Of a stretch of 64,000 bases of DNA, positions 10,931 through 22,157 are shown piece by piece. The stretch is from Anaeramoeba ignava. Taxonomy: Eukaryota > Metamonada > Anaeramoebidae. Below the pieces are notes generated by a model, which was not told where the DNA came from, did no database searches, and saw only the letters and a list, made by a program, of their open reading frames with translations. A program made the position numbers and the translations under genes. How positions within the stretch are numbered: position 1 is the first letter of the stretch; each line of letters opens with the position of its first letter. The stretch covers positions 290,001 through 354,000 of the forward strand of contig JAPDFW010000081.1 in assembly GCA_028826165.1 (NCBI GenBank), read 5' to 3'.

Positions 10931-11788
10931 ATGGGAGGTTCTTTACCAAAAGTTGATATTCCAAAAAAAAAGGCTAAAAGAATTCGTAAGAAAGCAAAAG
11001 AAGGTATTAAAGAATATTTACCAAAATATCAAGAAGAGTATGGAAAGATAGTTGAAGAAGACACAGAAAAGAAATTAACTTCAAAACAATGTCATGAACA
11101 AGCAAAACTCAAAGTTAAAGAACCAAATTTAGCCAAATTAAAAAAATCACTTGGAAATGATATTGGCGCTTCTTTTTGTGATGAAGTTGTTGAGATTTTA
11201 AATCAAGATGAAAAAGCAAAAAGTCTCCCTGAATCAGTAAAAAAAAAGGCTGCAAAGAAAGGTATTGCTATGATTGTAAGTTATTTATTTTTTATTTTAT
11301 TTTATTTTTTTATAAAGAAAAAAAAATTTTTTTTTTTGGAAATTTTTCTTTTTTGATCATTATTTTTCATTTAAAAAATTTCTCTTTTTTAATTTTAATT
11401 TTAATTTTAATTTTAATTTTAATTTTTAATTTTAATTTTAATTTTAATTTTAATTTTAATTTTAATTTTAATTTTAATTTTTAATTTTAATTTTAATTTT
11501 AATTTTAATTTTAATTTTAATTTTAATTTTAATTTTAATTTTAATTTTATAATTTTAATTTTATAAATGAATTTTAATTTTAATTAGGTTGAAGCTGGAA
11601 TTGATAAGTTGTTACAAGCTGCTGGTCAAAGAATTTTTAATGAAAAGAGAGAAGTTGATGAACCAATTGAAGAGGATTCTGAAACTGATGGAGACGATGA
11701 AGATGAACAAGAAAAGAAAGAAGAAAAACAAGAAGAAAAACAAGAAGAAAAGAAAGAAGACGAATCAGATGAAAAAGATGATAATTAA
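10931..11788 (+). CDS. Unknown basic protein with acidic C-terminal tail, two exons
   Basis: Exon 1 is 10931-11275 and exon 2 is 11588-11788 (181 aa; phases close). The donor is GTAAGT and the acceptor is TTAATTAG. The N-terminal third is very basic (PKKKAKRIRKKAKEG). The middle is a helical block (GNDIGASFCDEVVEILNQDE, then SVKKKAAKKGIAMI continuing into VEAGIDKLLQAAGQRIF). The tail is almost only D, E and K. I do not recognise the family. The charge pattern would suit a nucleic-acid- or histone-binding protein, but that is a guess. It is not repetitive in its core, and codon use looks like a real, conserved gene. Confidence 0.75.
11276..11587 (+). repeat. Intron filled by TTTTAA repeat
   Basis: This intron of the unknown gene begins GTAAGT, passes a poly-A/T block, and from about 11395 on is tandem ATTTTA units up to the acceptor. 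Confidence 0.85.
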
Positions 11789-12127
11789 GAACAATTTTTT
11801 TTTTTGTTTTTTTTTTTTGATCAACTCCAAATTAGTTATATATTTCTCTTCTTGTTTGGTTTTTTCGTCAAATCACTTTTTTTTTTTTTTTCAATTTTCA
11901 AACCAAAAACATTAACAACAACAAGATCTCTTCCCAAAATCAAAAAAATTTCTTTTCAAAAAAAATTTTTCAATTTTAATTTTAATTTCAATTTTGATTT
12001 TGATTCTAAAAAAAAATTCAAAAATAAAATTTGAATTCAAAAAGTTAATTCCCTAATTCATTCAATATTTTTCCAAAATAAACTGAAAGAAAGAAAAAAT
12101 AAACTGAAAAAGTAAAAAATTTGAATT
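11789..12127. other. Convergent intergenic, no gene seen
   Basis: T-rich then A-rich non-coding sequence lies between the stop of the 10.9-kb gene and the stop of the VPS9 gene on the other strand. It contains short AATTTT repeats near 11968-12005. Confidence 0.5.
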
Positions 12128-14658
12128 TTAAATTTGATCCAAACTTGAAAGAGAAAGTTTTGATTGTTGTGATAATAAAAATTGAATAACAACTTCAAGA
12201 CTGGAAATAACATAACCATGAACACCTAACATATCTTTTTGAGAAATGAAATCTTCAAGAAATTGTTTTTCTGAATATAAATTTGGAATATTTGCTTTAA
12301 CAACAACATAAATTAAAATGGGAACAATATCATCAGCTCCAATTTCATAATAAGATTTTGGAACATCTGAAAATTGACTATAATAATCACGAATTTCTTC
12401 AACGATTGCTTCATAAGCCTTTTTTTAATATCAAAAAGAAAAACATTTTAAAATTTTGATTTTGATTTTGATTTTGAATTTAAATTTAATTTTGATTTTC
12501 ATTTTGATTTTAATTTTGATTTTGATTTTGATTTTGATTTTGATTTTGATTTTGATTTTGATTTTGATTTTGATTTTGATTTTGATTTTGATTTTGATTT
12601 TGATTTTGATTTTGAATTTGATTTTGATTTTGATTTTAATTTTAATTTTGATTTTAATTTTAAATTTCATTCAATAAATAAAATATACTTTAACAAGAGA
12701 TTGAACTTTTAAAGATGCATTTTTTTTTTGAGAAATTGTTCTAAGTATTTCCATTGAGTTTGAATAAGACTTAACTAATGATAAATCAATTTCTGGTTCT
12801 TTTTCATCTTCATCTAAAACTTCATCTTCAGCTAAAAAATCTTCAAGTTCTTGTTCAAGTTGAGATTCATCAAAATCAAAATCATCTAATCTATCAATTT
12901 GTTCTTGGATAAGATCTTCTTTTTCTTGTTCATCCTGTAAATTTGATTGATTTTCATTTTCATTTTCATTTTCATTTTCATTTTCATTTTCATTTTCATT
13001 TTGATTTTCATTTTCATTTTGATTTTCATTTTCATTTTCATTTTGATTTTCATTTTCATTTTCATTTTGATTTTCATTTTCATTTTCATTTTCATTTTCA
13101 TCTTGATTTTGATTTTGATTTTCATCTTGATTTTCATCTTGATTTTCATCTTGATTTTCATCTTGATTTTGATTTTGATTTTCAATTTCATTTTCATTTT
13201 GATTTTCGTTTTGATTTTCATATTGATTTTCGTTTTGATTTTCATATTGATTTTCATTTTGATTTTCATCTTGATTTTCATTTTGATTTTCATCTTGATT
13301 TTCATTTTGATTTTGATTTTCATCTTCAATTTGATTTTCAATTTCTTGCTGTTCTTTTTCTTTTTGTTTTTGTTTTTCTTGTTGATCATAAAAATATTCA
13401 TTTCTAGCAAGCCAAAATCTTTTTCTAATTCCACAATCAGCAAGTGTACAATCATTATTTGTCTCATATTTATTGTGAATATTATCATTTTCCTCTTTAA
13501 ATTTATAAATATAAAGAATAAAAATATGATCAAAAAGTTGCTCTATAATATAATTTTCAATATCTCTTGATGCTTTTAGGAAAAATTTTTGAGTTTGCTT
13601 AAGAATCAGGAAATTATTAGAAATATATTGCTTTGCTCTTGCTAAATTGTTTTTATTTTTATTTTAAATATTTATATTTTAAATATTTTAAATATTTATT
13701 TATTTTTAATATATTTTTACCAATAAAAGATTGAATATCCTTTTTTTCGTTTTCTAAATCTCGCTCACTTATTTTGGTTTCATCAAGTAAATGACGCTTT
13801 ATAAATTTAATAACAACTCTTCCAAAAGGATGATTTGGATTTCTAATTAAAAAAATTTTAAAAATATAAAATATTTTAAAATATTTTGATCAATTTCAAT
13901 TCAAACTTTGAAATAGAAATAAAATGTTCAGTAATTTGTAACTCAGGTTTTGAAGATTGTTTAAGAGACCTTTCCCACAAAAGATCCTTCTTTTTCAAGT
14001 CTTTAAGAGTCTCATTTTTTTTTGGGTTTTTGCTAGTGTCTTTAATTTCAACATTAATAAGTTGCTTTTCAATTTTTTCTTCATTTTGTTTTTTTCTTAA
14101 TTCCATAAGTTCATTAAATTTTTTTCTCGCAATAGCAAAATTTTCATTAACTTTTCTAAGATAATCGAGATTATAACTACTTTTCATATAAGGAGAAGGG
14201 TCTGAATTGATTCTTGATTGATAAAAGTTATAAAGCATAAGATTTTTCTGTTGAGCATCTTGGAAAATTTTTTGAGCCTCAGGATCTTGAGAAAAACCAA
14301 ATGATTGCATTCCTTGCAATTGGTTACTATTTCCCACTGATTGAGATAGTGTTGTTACTAATTGCTCTCTTCTTCCAAAATTGGGTGAGTTTGATACATT
14401 TGATGTGTTTTGTTTCGGTTGGAAATTTTCAATTTGATTTGATATTAATTTTTCAATATTATCTATGCAAAGTCGCGCAAGATAACATTGTTGTTTGAGT
14501 GATTTTCGCGCTTCTTCTTTGTTGGATAATGGAAGTACTCGAAGATATTGTGAAATGTAATTGATGCCTAATAAATAATTTTCTGCTGCTTCTTTGTCTT
14601 TTGATTCAGATTGCAAATTGGCAGCTTTTTGGATTAATTGAAAAATTTGTTTATCCAT
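12128..14658 (-). CDS. VPS9-domain protein (Rab5-type GEF), four exons
   Basis: The exons are 14658-13907, 13842-13721, 13641-12689 and 12418-12128; phases close and give 705 aa. The N-terminus (MDKQIFQLIQKAANLQ...AAENYLLGINYISQYL) resembles an MIT helical bundle. The last exon holds the diagnostic VPS9 core: SYYEIGADDIVPILIYVVVK, NIPNLYSEKQFLEDF, then GVHGYVISSLEVVIQFL. A long insert rich in NQNE and DENQ (coded at 12943-13340) splits the helical part. VPS9 domains exchange GDP on Rab5/Rab21-type GTPases at endosomes; the MIT plus VPS9 order recalls VPS9D1. Intron 3 is a pure TTTGAT-type repeat. The GEF activity is inferred from the family. Confidence 0.85.
12450..12668. repeat. GATTTT repeat in intron 3 of the VPS9 gene
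   Basis: About 35 tandem GATTTT hexamers with a few AATTTT variants lie wholly inside the intron 12419-12688. Both strands read as open K/I or L/I dipeptide frames, which are artefacts. Confidence 0.9.
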
Positions 14659-14663
14659 TTTTT

Positions 14664-14705
14664 TTTTTAAAATGAAAAAAATGAAAAAATGAAAAATGAA
14701 AAAAA
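14664..14705 (-). promoter_or_regulatory. T(n)CAT(n) element upstream of the VPS9 start
   Basis: Just upstream of the minus-strand ATG lies a run that reads TTTTTTCATTTTTTCATTTTTTTCATTTT on the minus strand. The same signature precedes many other starts in the window, so it may be a core promoter or 5' UTR element. Confidence 0.4.
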
Positions 14706-14739
14706 TTTTTATTTTGCGGGAACATTTTTAATTAATTTT

Positions 14740-17700
14740 TTATTTATTATAACCTTCAACTTGAAGGATTTTCGATTTTTCCAAAACAAGAAATAAATAC
14801 TCATGAATGTGAATTTTCTTTTCCTTTTTCTTTTTTTTTGGATCTTGACCAGTGACAGCAAGAAAATCAACTTCGAATTTTGACGTGAAATTTTTGAATA
14901 AATTTTGAGTATTTCTGTAACCAATTTTAGAAACAAGAAGGAAAACAAAGTGTTGAACCTTATCTCTAAGTTTGAAGTATTGGATTTGAGTAAGAAGGAT
15001 TTTGTCAGCAAAGAAAAGAAGTTGATTAAAGATCCAGAGAGCTTGATTGAGTTGTTTTGTTCGTTCGAGAACTTTTATAAGTTTGATCCAAAATTTATAA
15101 TTTTTTTGAGTAACTCTCGGATTGCCATCAAGTGATATTGCAGCTGTGTAGTTCATTTTTGCTTCGTCAAATTTCTTCAACCGCAAAAAGGAATCCCCAA
15201 TAAGTTTCCATCTTTTGATTGTTCGTGGTATTTGTGTTCCTGTTGTTGCGTAGCTTGCATATTCCATGTCGTACATTAACATTGTTTTCATTTCGCTGTG
15301 AATTGTTTTGATTAAGAAGTTTAACCAGGATTCAATTTGTAATTGTGTTCCGCAGCTCATTATTGTAGTTGATGGAGCACTTATTATTTTGGGGTTTAAT
15401 TGAAGAAGAGTATTTTTTTTTTCATTTTGGATATTTTTTTCATTTTGATTATTTTTTTCATTTTCAATAGTTTTTTCGTTTTGATTATTTTTTTCATTTT
15501 GATTATTTTTTTCGTTTTGATTATTTTTTTCATTTTCATAATTCTTCAAATTTTGATCAATAGTTTCAGAACAATCCGCAAAATTTTCATTTCCTTCTCC
15601 ATTATTTAGAATCGGAAGCAAAAATTCGTTCTCATCTCCTTTCTTGGTTTTATAAAAATCTTCTTTGATCCTATTTGAAGGGGAATAAATCTGCATTTGT
15701 AGAAGTTTGAGATAAGAAAACTTCTTTTCATTCTTCTGCTCATAATTAATTTCTTCTCCCCATTTTGGTTCACCATTTTGACATTCTTTCCCTTTAGTAT
15801 CGTACTCGTTATCATAAAAAACACTGACCCGTAATTGCATGAAGCTTTCCCAACCAATTTCATGAAGAATTTTAATAAGGAGAAAGTAAACATCACAAAG
15901 TGGATCTGTAAATGAAAAATTATTCTTTCCAAGAGCAACTTGTGTTTCGGCAGTTATTTTAGAACAACGGTTTTTAAGTGGTTTTTGACTCTTTGTCATG
16001 TCAGAAATCACAAACTTCGCATTCCGAACTTTGGTGATCCCCATTGGTCTTGGAAACTGAAAGTTTTGACCTTCAAAAAAAGTTTGAAATTCTTTTTGAA
16101 TGTTTGCGTTAACAGAAGTTGTTGAGCGACTTCCCAAATTAAGTGAGGAAGTCATCAATCCGTTGGGATCAAGAAAGGGTGAATTGCTTTGGATCGAGTA
16201 TATTTTGCTTACTGATCTAACAATGGGAATTTGGTTCTCGCTTTTTCCTGTATTTTTTGTATTTTTTGTTGAATTTTTACGTTTTTTACTTGGTTTGATT
16301 TTTGATAATTTTTTTGGAAGTGTTTCAGTTGGAAAGTATTTTGTGTTGCTTTCGTAGTTTGTAGATTCTGTTTGGATTGTTTGTAATTTATCCATTTTTT
16401 CATTTTCGAGACTTGATATTCTTTTTATAACTGAGAGATTACCTGAATGATTTTTATTTTGATTTTGAATTTGATTTTTATTTTGATTTTGATTTTGATT
16501 TTGATTTTGATTTTGATTTTGATTTTGATTTTGATTTTGATTTTGATTTTGATTATTTTGATTTTGATTATTTTGATTTTTGATTTTGATTTTGATTTTG
16601 ATTTTGATTTTGATTTTGATTTTGATTTTGATTTTGATTTTGATTTTGATTATTTTCATTTTGATTTCGATTTTCATTTTGATTTTCATTTTGATTTTCA
16701 TTTTGATTTTCATTTTGATTTTGATTTTGATTTTCATTTAAATTTTCATTTTGATTTTGATTTTGATTTTGATTTTGATTTTGATTTAATCGATTTTCAT
16801 TTTGTGGTTGAGCCCCAAATTCACTAGAATCATTCATTGAAAACTCCATATTTCTTGAATTTTCGATAATATTTGCACCTACAAAAACACTACGACTTGA
16901 GCGAAGCTTTCCTTCCTCAGTAACATATGGCATACCATTGAGGGAAACAAACGCTCTATTGTAATTTTTAACAGCAAGATGACATTTTGCAAGAAGAAGA
17001 AAGCTTTTGTAGTAAAAAGGAGCAGAACAAACAAGACGTTTTGCGAATTTTAGAGCTTTTGGAAAGCTTTCAGGATGACCATATTTGAAGTGTTTAAGAT
17101 AAAGTTTTGTGAGAGTTTTAAGAACAAAAATATCAAGCGGACGGCTTTTAAAAACGCGTTTAAGAACGTCTAACGCCTGTGTGTACTCACCGATACGGAA
17201 AAGAGCCTTTGAAACAGCAACATTGAGAGTAGGGTCTTTCTTGGCAAGCTCTCCGAAGAATTGGATAATATGCCGCCAACGAAAATTACGCGCGAAATAT
17301 TTGTAAATCATCTTGAAAATACAGCTATTAACACTCGAAGGTAGCATCAGCGAATCCAGGCATCCCACACGCACTCCTCGCCAGAAAAGCTTGGATGCAA
17401 TCTCCATAACACTCTGCTCTGTCTTAGGATCCTCAAAATCAGATATAACAACGAGACACGGAAAAACATTGAAACATTTTTTACGCGAAATATAACGCAA
17501 AAAATTCGACACAAAAAGCTCATTCAGAAGCTCTTCATTCGGCTCAATTGCCTCCTTCTTTGCGTTGTAAAATATCCCCTGTTTGTCCTTCATTTCCTCC
17601 TTTTGATCATCATACTTAAAACTCAGTTCAAAATCCATTTTGGAAAAACAATTATAACTCAAATAACTTCCCTGAATAATTTTCCATTTACGATGTGACT

Positions 17701-18019
17701 TGCGCAAAAATTTGCCTTTTTTGGATTCCTGATTCTTTTTTGCCAGTCGAAACGTGTCTTCAATTAAGGATGTGAGGAATTTCTCGACATCCGTTTGATT
17801 TTTAATTGGAAGTCCAATAAGATGATGAAAAAATCCAATTTGGAAATGTTGTATTTTTTTGCCTCGGCTTTTTTCCTTGATAAAATGGCAAAGATCAGGT
17901 GGTCCAACGCCTTTGGATACTTTTTTCAATAGTGATGATCTTGCTATTTTGGCTTCTCCAATAAGTGTTTCAACACATTCATAAGTTGAAGAATGATGTG
18001 TATTAATTGTATTTAGCAT
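14740..18019 (-). CDS. ChAPs/exomer-type TPR protein, one frameshift
   Basis: The gene starts at the ATG ending at 18019 (MLNTINTHHSSTYECVETLI). The N-terminal half has GVGPPDLCHFIKEKSRGKK and IGFFHHLIGLP, resembling the Chs5-Arf1-binding protein (ChAPs: Bch1, Bud7) start, then TPR-like helices (LFRIGEYTQALDVLKRVF, KALKFAKRLVCSAPFYYKSF, KCHLAVKNYNRAFVSLNGMP). After a poly-NQ spacer the second half continues with DPLCDVYFLLIKILHEIGWE and another TPR pair (LIGDSFLRLKKFDEAKMNYT). The halves are in different frames: one extra T at 16577-16581 inside the GATTTT repeat breaks the reading, and removing it gives about 1,092 aa. In yeast, ChAPs form exomer, which carries selected cargo from the trans-Golgi with Arf1. 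Family call by motif recall. Confidence 0.65.
16447..16800 (-). repeat. GATTTT/CATTTT coding repeat (poly-NQ/NE)
   Basis: About 55 hexamers code N-Q, N-E or N-N dipeptides between the two halves of the ChAPs-like protein. A single T5 run at 16577-16581 among T4 runs shifts the frame. Confidence 0.9.
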
Positions 18020-18894
18020 TTTATCTTTTTCTTATTTTGTTTTATATTTTATCTTTTAAAAAAGATCCCTTTCGAAAATTTATTGATTATTCTTTGATTT
18101 GTTTTAGTTTTTTTTTTTTTGAGTTTGTTAAATAATTTGTTGTCTTTTTTCTTTTTTTTGTTTTGGGTTTAATTTAAATTTAAATTTAAATTTAAAATTT
18201 AATTTAAAAGGATCAAATAAACTCAAAGTGAAGAAGAAAATGAAAATTTAAAAAAAAAAAAAAAAATTTTTAATATTAAATTTAAAAGGCGAAAAACAAA
18301 AGAAAAATGAAGATTAATAAAACAAAAAAAAAAAAAACCAAATAATAAAAATTAAAAAATAAAAGGAAAAACAAAAAGAAGAATAGAGATAAAGAGGTTT
18401 TTTAAAAAAAAAAAAACCAGATCTCTTTAAACAAAAATCACAAACAACAAAACTAATAATAATAATAATAATAAAAAAAAAAATTTTAAATTGATCAAAA
18501 AACTTTTTTTTGTTTTAATCTTTCTTTAAAAATTAATTTTTAATTTTTAATTTTTAAAACAATAATTATTATCTTTTTTTTTTTATTGATCACTTTTTTA
18601 TATTAAGAATTAATTTTAATTTTAATTTAATTTTAAATTTAATTTTAATTTTAATTTTAATTTTAATTTTAATTTCAATTTTATTTAAGAGAATAGAATT
18701 AGTTTTATTTCTTCTTTTTATTTCCTTACTTTACTTTTCTTTTCTTTACTTTTCTTTACAAGTTATTTTTTGATCAAATAACCAACAAAAAAATTTTTTT
18801 TTCTTCTTTTTTTTTTTAATTGAATTTTTTTTTGGATTTTTTTTCTATTAAACCAAATACAATCAATTTTTGGATTTTCTAAATTTAAATTCAA
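18020..18894. other. Divergent intergenic region, no gene seen
   Basis: Upstream DNA of the ChAPs-like gene (minus). It has T-rich blocks, poly-A runs, AATTTT repeats near 18610-18680 and a CTTTACTTTTCTTTTC tract near 18725-18760. No open frame or RNA gene was recognised. Confidence 0.5.
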
Positions 18895-19455
18895 AATCAA
18901 AATTCAAATTCAAATTCAAAATCAAAATTCAAATTCAAATTCAAAATCAAATTTAAAATTAAAATCAAAATCAAAATCAAAATCAAAATCAAAATCAAAA
19001 TCAAAATCAAAATCAAAATCAAAATTAAAATCTAAAATCAAAATCAAAATCAAAATCAAAATCAAAATCAAAATTAAAATTAAAATCAAAATCAAAATCA
19101 AAATCAAAATCAAAATCAAAATCAAAATCAAAATCAAAATTAAAATTAAAATCAAAATCAAATTCAAATTCAAATTTAAAATCAAAATCAAAATCAAAAT
19201 CAAAATCAAATTCAAATTCAAAATCAAAATCAAAATTAAAATTAAAATTAAAATCAAAATCAAAATCAAAATCAAAATCAAAATTAAAATCAAAATCAAA
19301 TTCAAAATCAAAATCAAAATCAAAATCAAAATCAAAATTAAAATTCAAATTCAAAATCAAAATTCAAAATCAAAATCAAATTCAAATTCAAAATCAAATT
19401 CAAAATCAAAATCAAAATCAAAATCAAAATCAAAATCAAAATTAAAATCAAAATC
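18895..19455. repeat. AAAATC hexamer array
   Basis: About 90 units of AAAATC, with AAATTC and AAAATT variants, run almost without interruption to 40 bases before the start of the first ubiquitin-like gene. The long minus-strand open frames across it are artefacts of the six-base period. Confidence 0.9.
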
Positions 19456-19495
19456 AATTTTTCATTTTTCATTTTTTTGAATTAAATTTATTAAA

Positions 19496-20204
19496 ATGTT
19501 GCTTTATATTCGAACTTTATCTGGTCAAACAATATCAGTTGAAGTTGAATCAAATGAAACAATTAAATTTCTTAAAGAAAAAATTGGAGAAGAAAAAAAA
19601 GAATGGGATCCAGATTGTTTATTATTAATTTTTGCAGGAAAACTTTTAGAAAATGATAAACTTATTTGTGATTATGGAATTCAAAAAGAATCTTATCTTC
19701 ATGTTATTAAATTTGTTGATAAAATTGTTTATATTAATATTTTTCATCCAATTAAAAGAGTTTTACCACTTTATCGAAATATTTCTAATTCAAATTTACA
19801 AATTCCAATTTTTGAAAATACACTCCAAAATATTTTAGCAAAAATATCACTAAAAAAATATGAAATTGAAGGAACAAGTTTAATTTATGAAGGAAAAAGA
19901 CTCGAATATAATAAAAAATTATCTTATTATCAAAAATCAAATGAAAATCCTTCACTTGATATTTTTTCATTAATTAAAATTAATATTAAAAAGATTAAAC
20001 GAAGAAAATAAATATTATTATGTTTCTCCTGATGAAACAATTCAAGATTTAAAAATTCAAATTGAAAAAGTTGAAAATATTCCAAATCAAAATCAAATAT
20101 TATTATTTAATAATAAAATTTTAGAAAATGAAAAACAATTCAATTATTTTATTCAAAAAAAAGAAGATTATGGGAAAATTATTAATTTATTTCTTAAATT
20201 TTAA
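19496..20204 (+). CDS. Tandem ubiquitin-like protein, copy 1, frameshifted
   Basis: Residues 1-76 align with ubiquitin in pattern (LYIRTLSGQTISVEVESNET, then IFAGKLLENDKLICDYGI). A second, more divergent Ubl follows (GTSLIYEGKRLEYNKKLSYY). The first frame stops at 20009-20011. A third Ubl continues one base out of frame (YYYVSPDETIQDLKIQIEKV, LLFNNKILENEKQF) to a stop at 20202-20204. Dropping one A from the A5 run at 19988-19992 gives INIKRLNEENKYYYV, which lines up with ubiquitin's first hairpin, so an extra A there is the best explanation. No C-terminal di-glycine is present, so conjugation is unlikely. A second copy with the same frameshift lies at 26227. Confidence 0.75.
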
Positions 20205-20235
20205 TTCAAAAAATCTAATTAAATAAAAATTCAAA

Positions 20236-20280
20236 ATAATTTTTCATTTTTTCATTTTTTTCATTTTTTCATTTTTTTCT
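20236..20280 (+). promoter_or_regulatory. T(n)CAT(n) element upstream of RCC1-BTB copy 1
   Basis: Four TTTTTTCAT-like repeats end about ten bases before the ATG at 20289. The same element precedes RCC1-BTB copies 2 and 3 (about 22122-22148 and 24232-24258) and both ubiquitin-like genes. Confidence 0.4.
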
Positions 20281-20288
20281 TTTCAAAA

Positions 20289-22157
20289 ATGAATGATTGT
20301 TTATTTTTTGGTGCAAATCAATTACCAAAACTTTTCAAAAATGAACCAGATAAAATAACAAAACCAATTCAATTTAAATTTGAAAATGAAAATGAAAATG
20401 AAAATGAAAATGAAAATGAAAAACAAAATGAAAATGAAAATGAAAATGAAAATGAAAAACAAATTAAACAAATTTCATCAGGAAATTTTTCAACAATTTT
20501 CCTTTTTGAAAATGGAAAAGCAATAGAATATTCAAGTCAAAATGATTCAAAACAAAATCCTAAAAAAATCCAAATTGAAGAAAATATTCAAAAAGTAACT
20601 GTTGGTGGTTGGAATGAAGCTATTTTAACAATAGAAGGAAATGCATTTGCAAAAGGAGAAAATATTAATCTAAAAAATCCAAATGAATTTATCAATATTT
20701 CATCATTAATTGAAGATAAAAATGATAGAATAATTCAAGATATTGTTTCTGGAAGATTTTCAATTTATTTATTAACTTCAAATCAAAATGTTTATGGAAT
20801 TGGTTCAAATTATTATGGTCAACTTGGTTTTGATTTTGAAACACTTAAAAAAACAGAAAAACCAATTTTAATGATGAAAAATGTTTCTAAAATATTTTCA
20901 GGAACTGGTTCACTTCATATTTTTCTTTTAAATTCAAATAAAGAATTATTTGGATGCGGAGATAATGAATTTGGTCAACTTGGATTAGGAGAATCAATAA
21001 AAGATGAAACAAGAATTAAAAAATTAACCAAAATCCAAAATATTCCAAAAGGCAAAATAATTGATATTCAATGTGGAATTATTTATTCAATAATGTTGAT
21101 TGAAAATGAAAATCAAAATCCAAAAAGAAAACTTTATTCATGTGGATATTATTCATTTAATGGACTTGGCAAAAATGAAGATATTTATGAATTTACTGAA
21201 ATCAAATCATCTTTATTTGAAAATGATGATATTCTTGATTTTTCTGTTGGATTTACTCATACTTTGATTTTAATTTCCAAAGGTAAATTAATTGGATTTG
21301 GAAACAATTCTTATGGCCAATTAGGAACTGGAGATACAAAATCTCAAAGAATTCCAATTCAAATTGAACTTCCTGAATTAAGATTTAATGAAGAAATTTT
21401 CAATTATCATATTTCTTGTGGATATTACAAATCATTTCTTTATTATTCTCCTCTTTCTTTTTCCAATCTTGAAGAAGATTTGATAAAATTATTTAGAAGA
21501 AAAGAATTTTGTGATATTTCATTTAAAACCAAAAATGGAGAAATAATCAAAGCTCATAAATTAATATTAAATTATAGATTAAATCAAGATCAAAATGAAA
21601 TTGAAAAACTTCAAGAAATTATTTCAAAAAAATCAATTAAAGAATCAAATCAAATATTTGAAATGATTTATTCAAATAATTCCAAAATAAATCCAAAATT
21701 ATATTCAGAAATTAAAGAAATTATAAATTCTAATGAAAAAATTGAAGAAACAATGAAAAGAATTTATGAAAATGAAAATGAAAAAGATTTTATTATTGAA
21801 AGAAAAGAAAAAAAATATAAATTCCCTAAATTAATATTAATAATGAGAAGTGAATTATATCGAGGAATGTTTTTATCTGTAACAGAAGATAAATCTAATA
21901 AAGTTACAGATTATAGTGAATTAAGTAATAAATCATTTCAAATATTAGAATATTGGATTTATTCAAATCAAATTAAAGAAGATATTCAAATTACACAAGA
22001 AATAATTGATGAAATTGAAATTGGAATTGATTATTTTCAATTAAATCAAACAAATCCAAATTTAATAATCAAAATTAAAATTAAAATTAAAATTAAAATT
22101 AAAATTAAAATTAAAATTATTTTTCATTTTTTCATTTTTTTTCTTTTTAAAAAATGA
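20289..22157 (+). CDS. RCC1-BTB protein, copy 1, altered C-terminus
   Basis: The protein has 622 aa in one exon. RCC1 beta-propeller blades are visible (YGIGSNYYGQLGFD, LFGCGDNEFGQLGLGE, LIGFGNNSYGQLGTGD). Two BTB-like segments follow (FCDISFKTKNGEIIKAHKLI; then KYKFPKLILIMRSELYRGMF). An ENENE stretch of variable length sits near residue 32. RCC1-BTB proteins often act as Cul3 adaptors or GTPase regulators; the target is unknown. Compared with the two downstream paralogues, 25 bp have been lost between two copies of AAATTTAAT at the 3' end. This removes the normal DLLIxKFNNQN tail and makes the frame run through the intergenic AAAATT repeat as a KIKIKI tail. Its TGA overlaps the ATG of copy 2. 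Confidence 0.85.
   Translation: MNDCLFFGANQLPKLFKNEPDKITKPIQFKFENENENENENENEKQNENENENENEKQIKQISSGNFSTIFLFENGKAIEYSSQNDSKQNPKKIQIEENIQKVTVGGWNEAILTIEGNAFAKGENINLKNPNEFINISSLIEDKNDRIIQDIVSGRFSIYLLTSNQNVYGIGSNYYGQLGFDFETLKKTEKPILMMKNVSKIFSGTGSLHIFLLNSNKELFGCGDNEFGQLGLGESIKDETRIKKLTKIQNIPKGKIIDIQCGIIYSIMLIENENQNPKRKLYSCGYYSFNGLGKNEDIYEFTEIKSSLFENDDILDFSVGFTHTLILISKGKLIGFGNNSYGQLGTGDTKSQRIPIQIELPELRFNEEIFNYHISCGYYKSFLYYSPLSFSNLEEDLIKLFRRKEFCDISFKTKNGEIIKAHKLILNYRLNQDQNEIEKLQEIISKKSIKESNQIFEMIYSNNSKINPKLYSEIKEIINSNEKIEETMKRIYENENEKDFIIERKEKKYKFPKLILIMRSELYRGMFLSVTEDKSNKVTDYSELSNKSFQILEYWIYSNQIKEDIQITQEIIDEIEIGIDYFQLNQTNPNLIIKIKIKIKIKIKIKIKIIFHFFIFFLFKK

Noticed and set aside
12431-12677. KIKIKI and ILILIL frames on both strands
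   Set aside because: They arise from the GATTTT array in the VPS9 intron.
16447-16827. Plus-strand DFDFDF frame
   Set aside because: Antisense to the poly-NQ spacer of the ChAPs-like gene.
18922-19360. Minus-strand frames of DFDF and ILIL dipeptides
   Set aside because: Artefacts of the AAAATC array upstream of the first Ubl gene.
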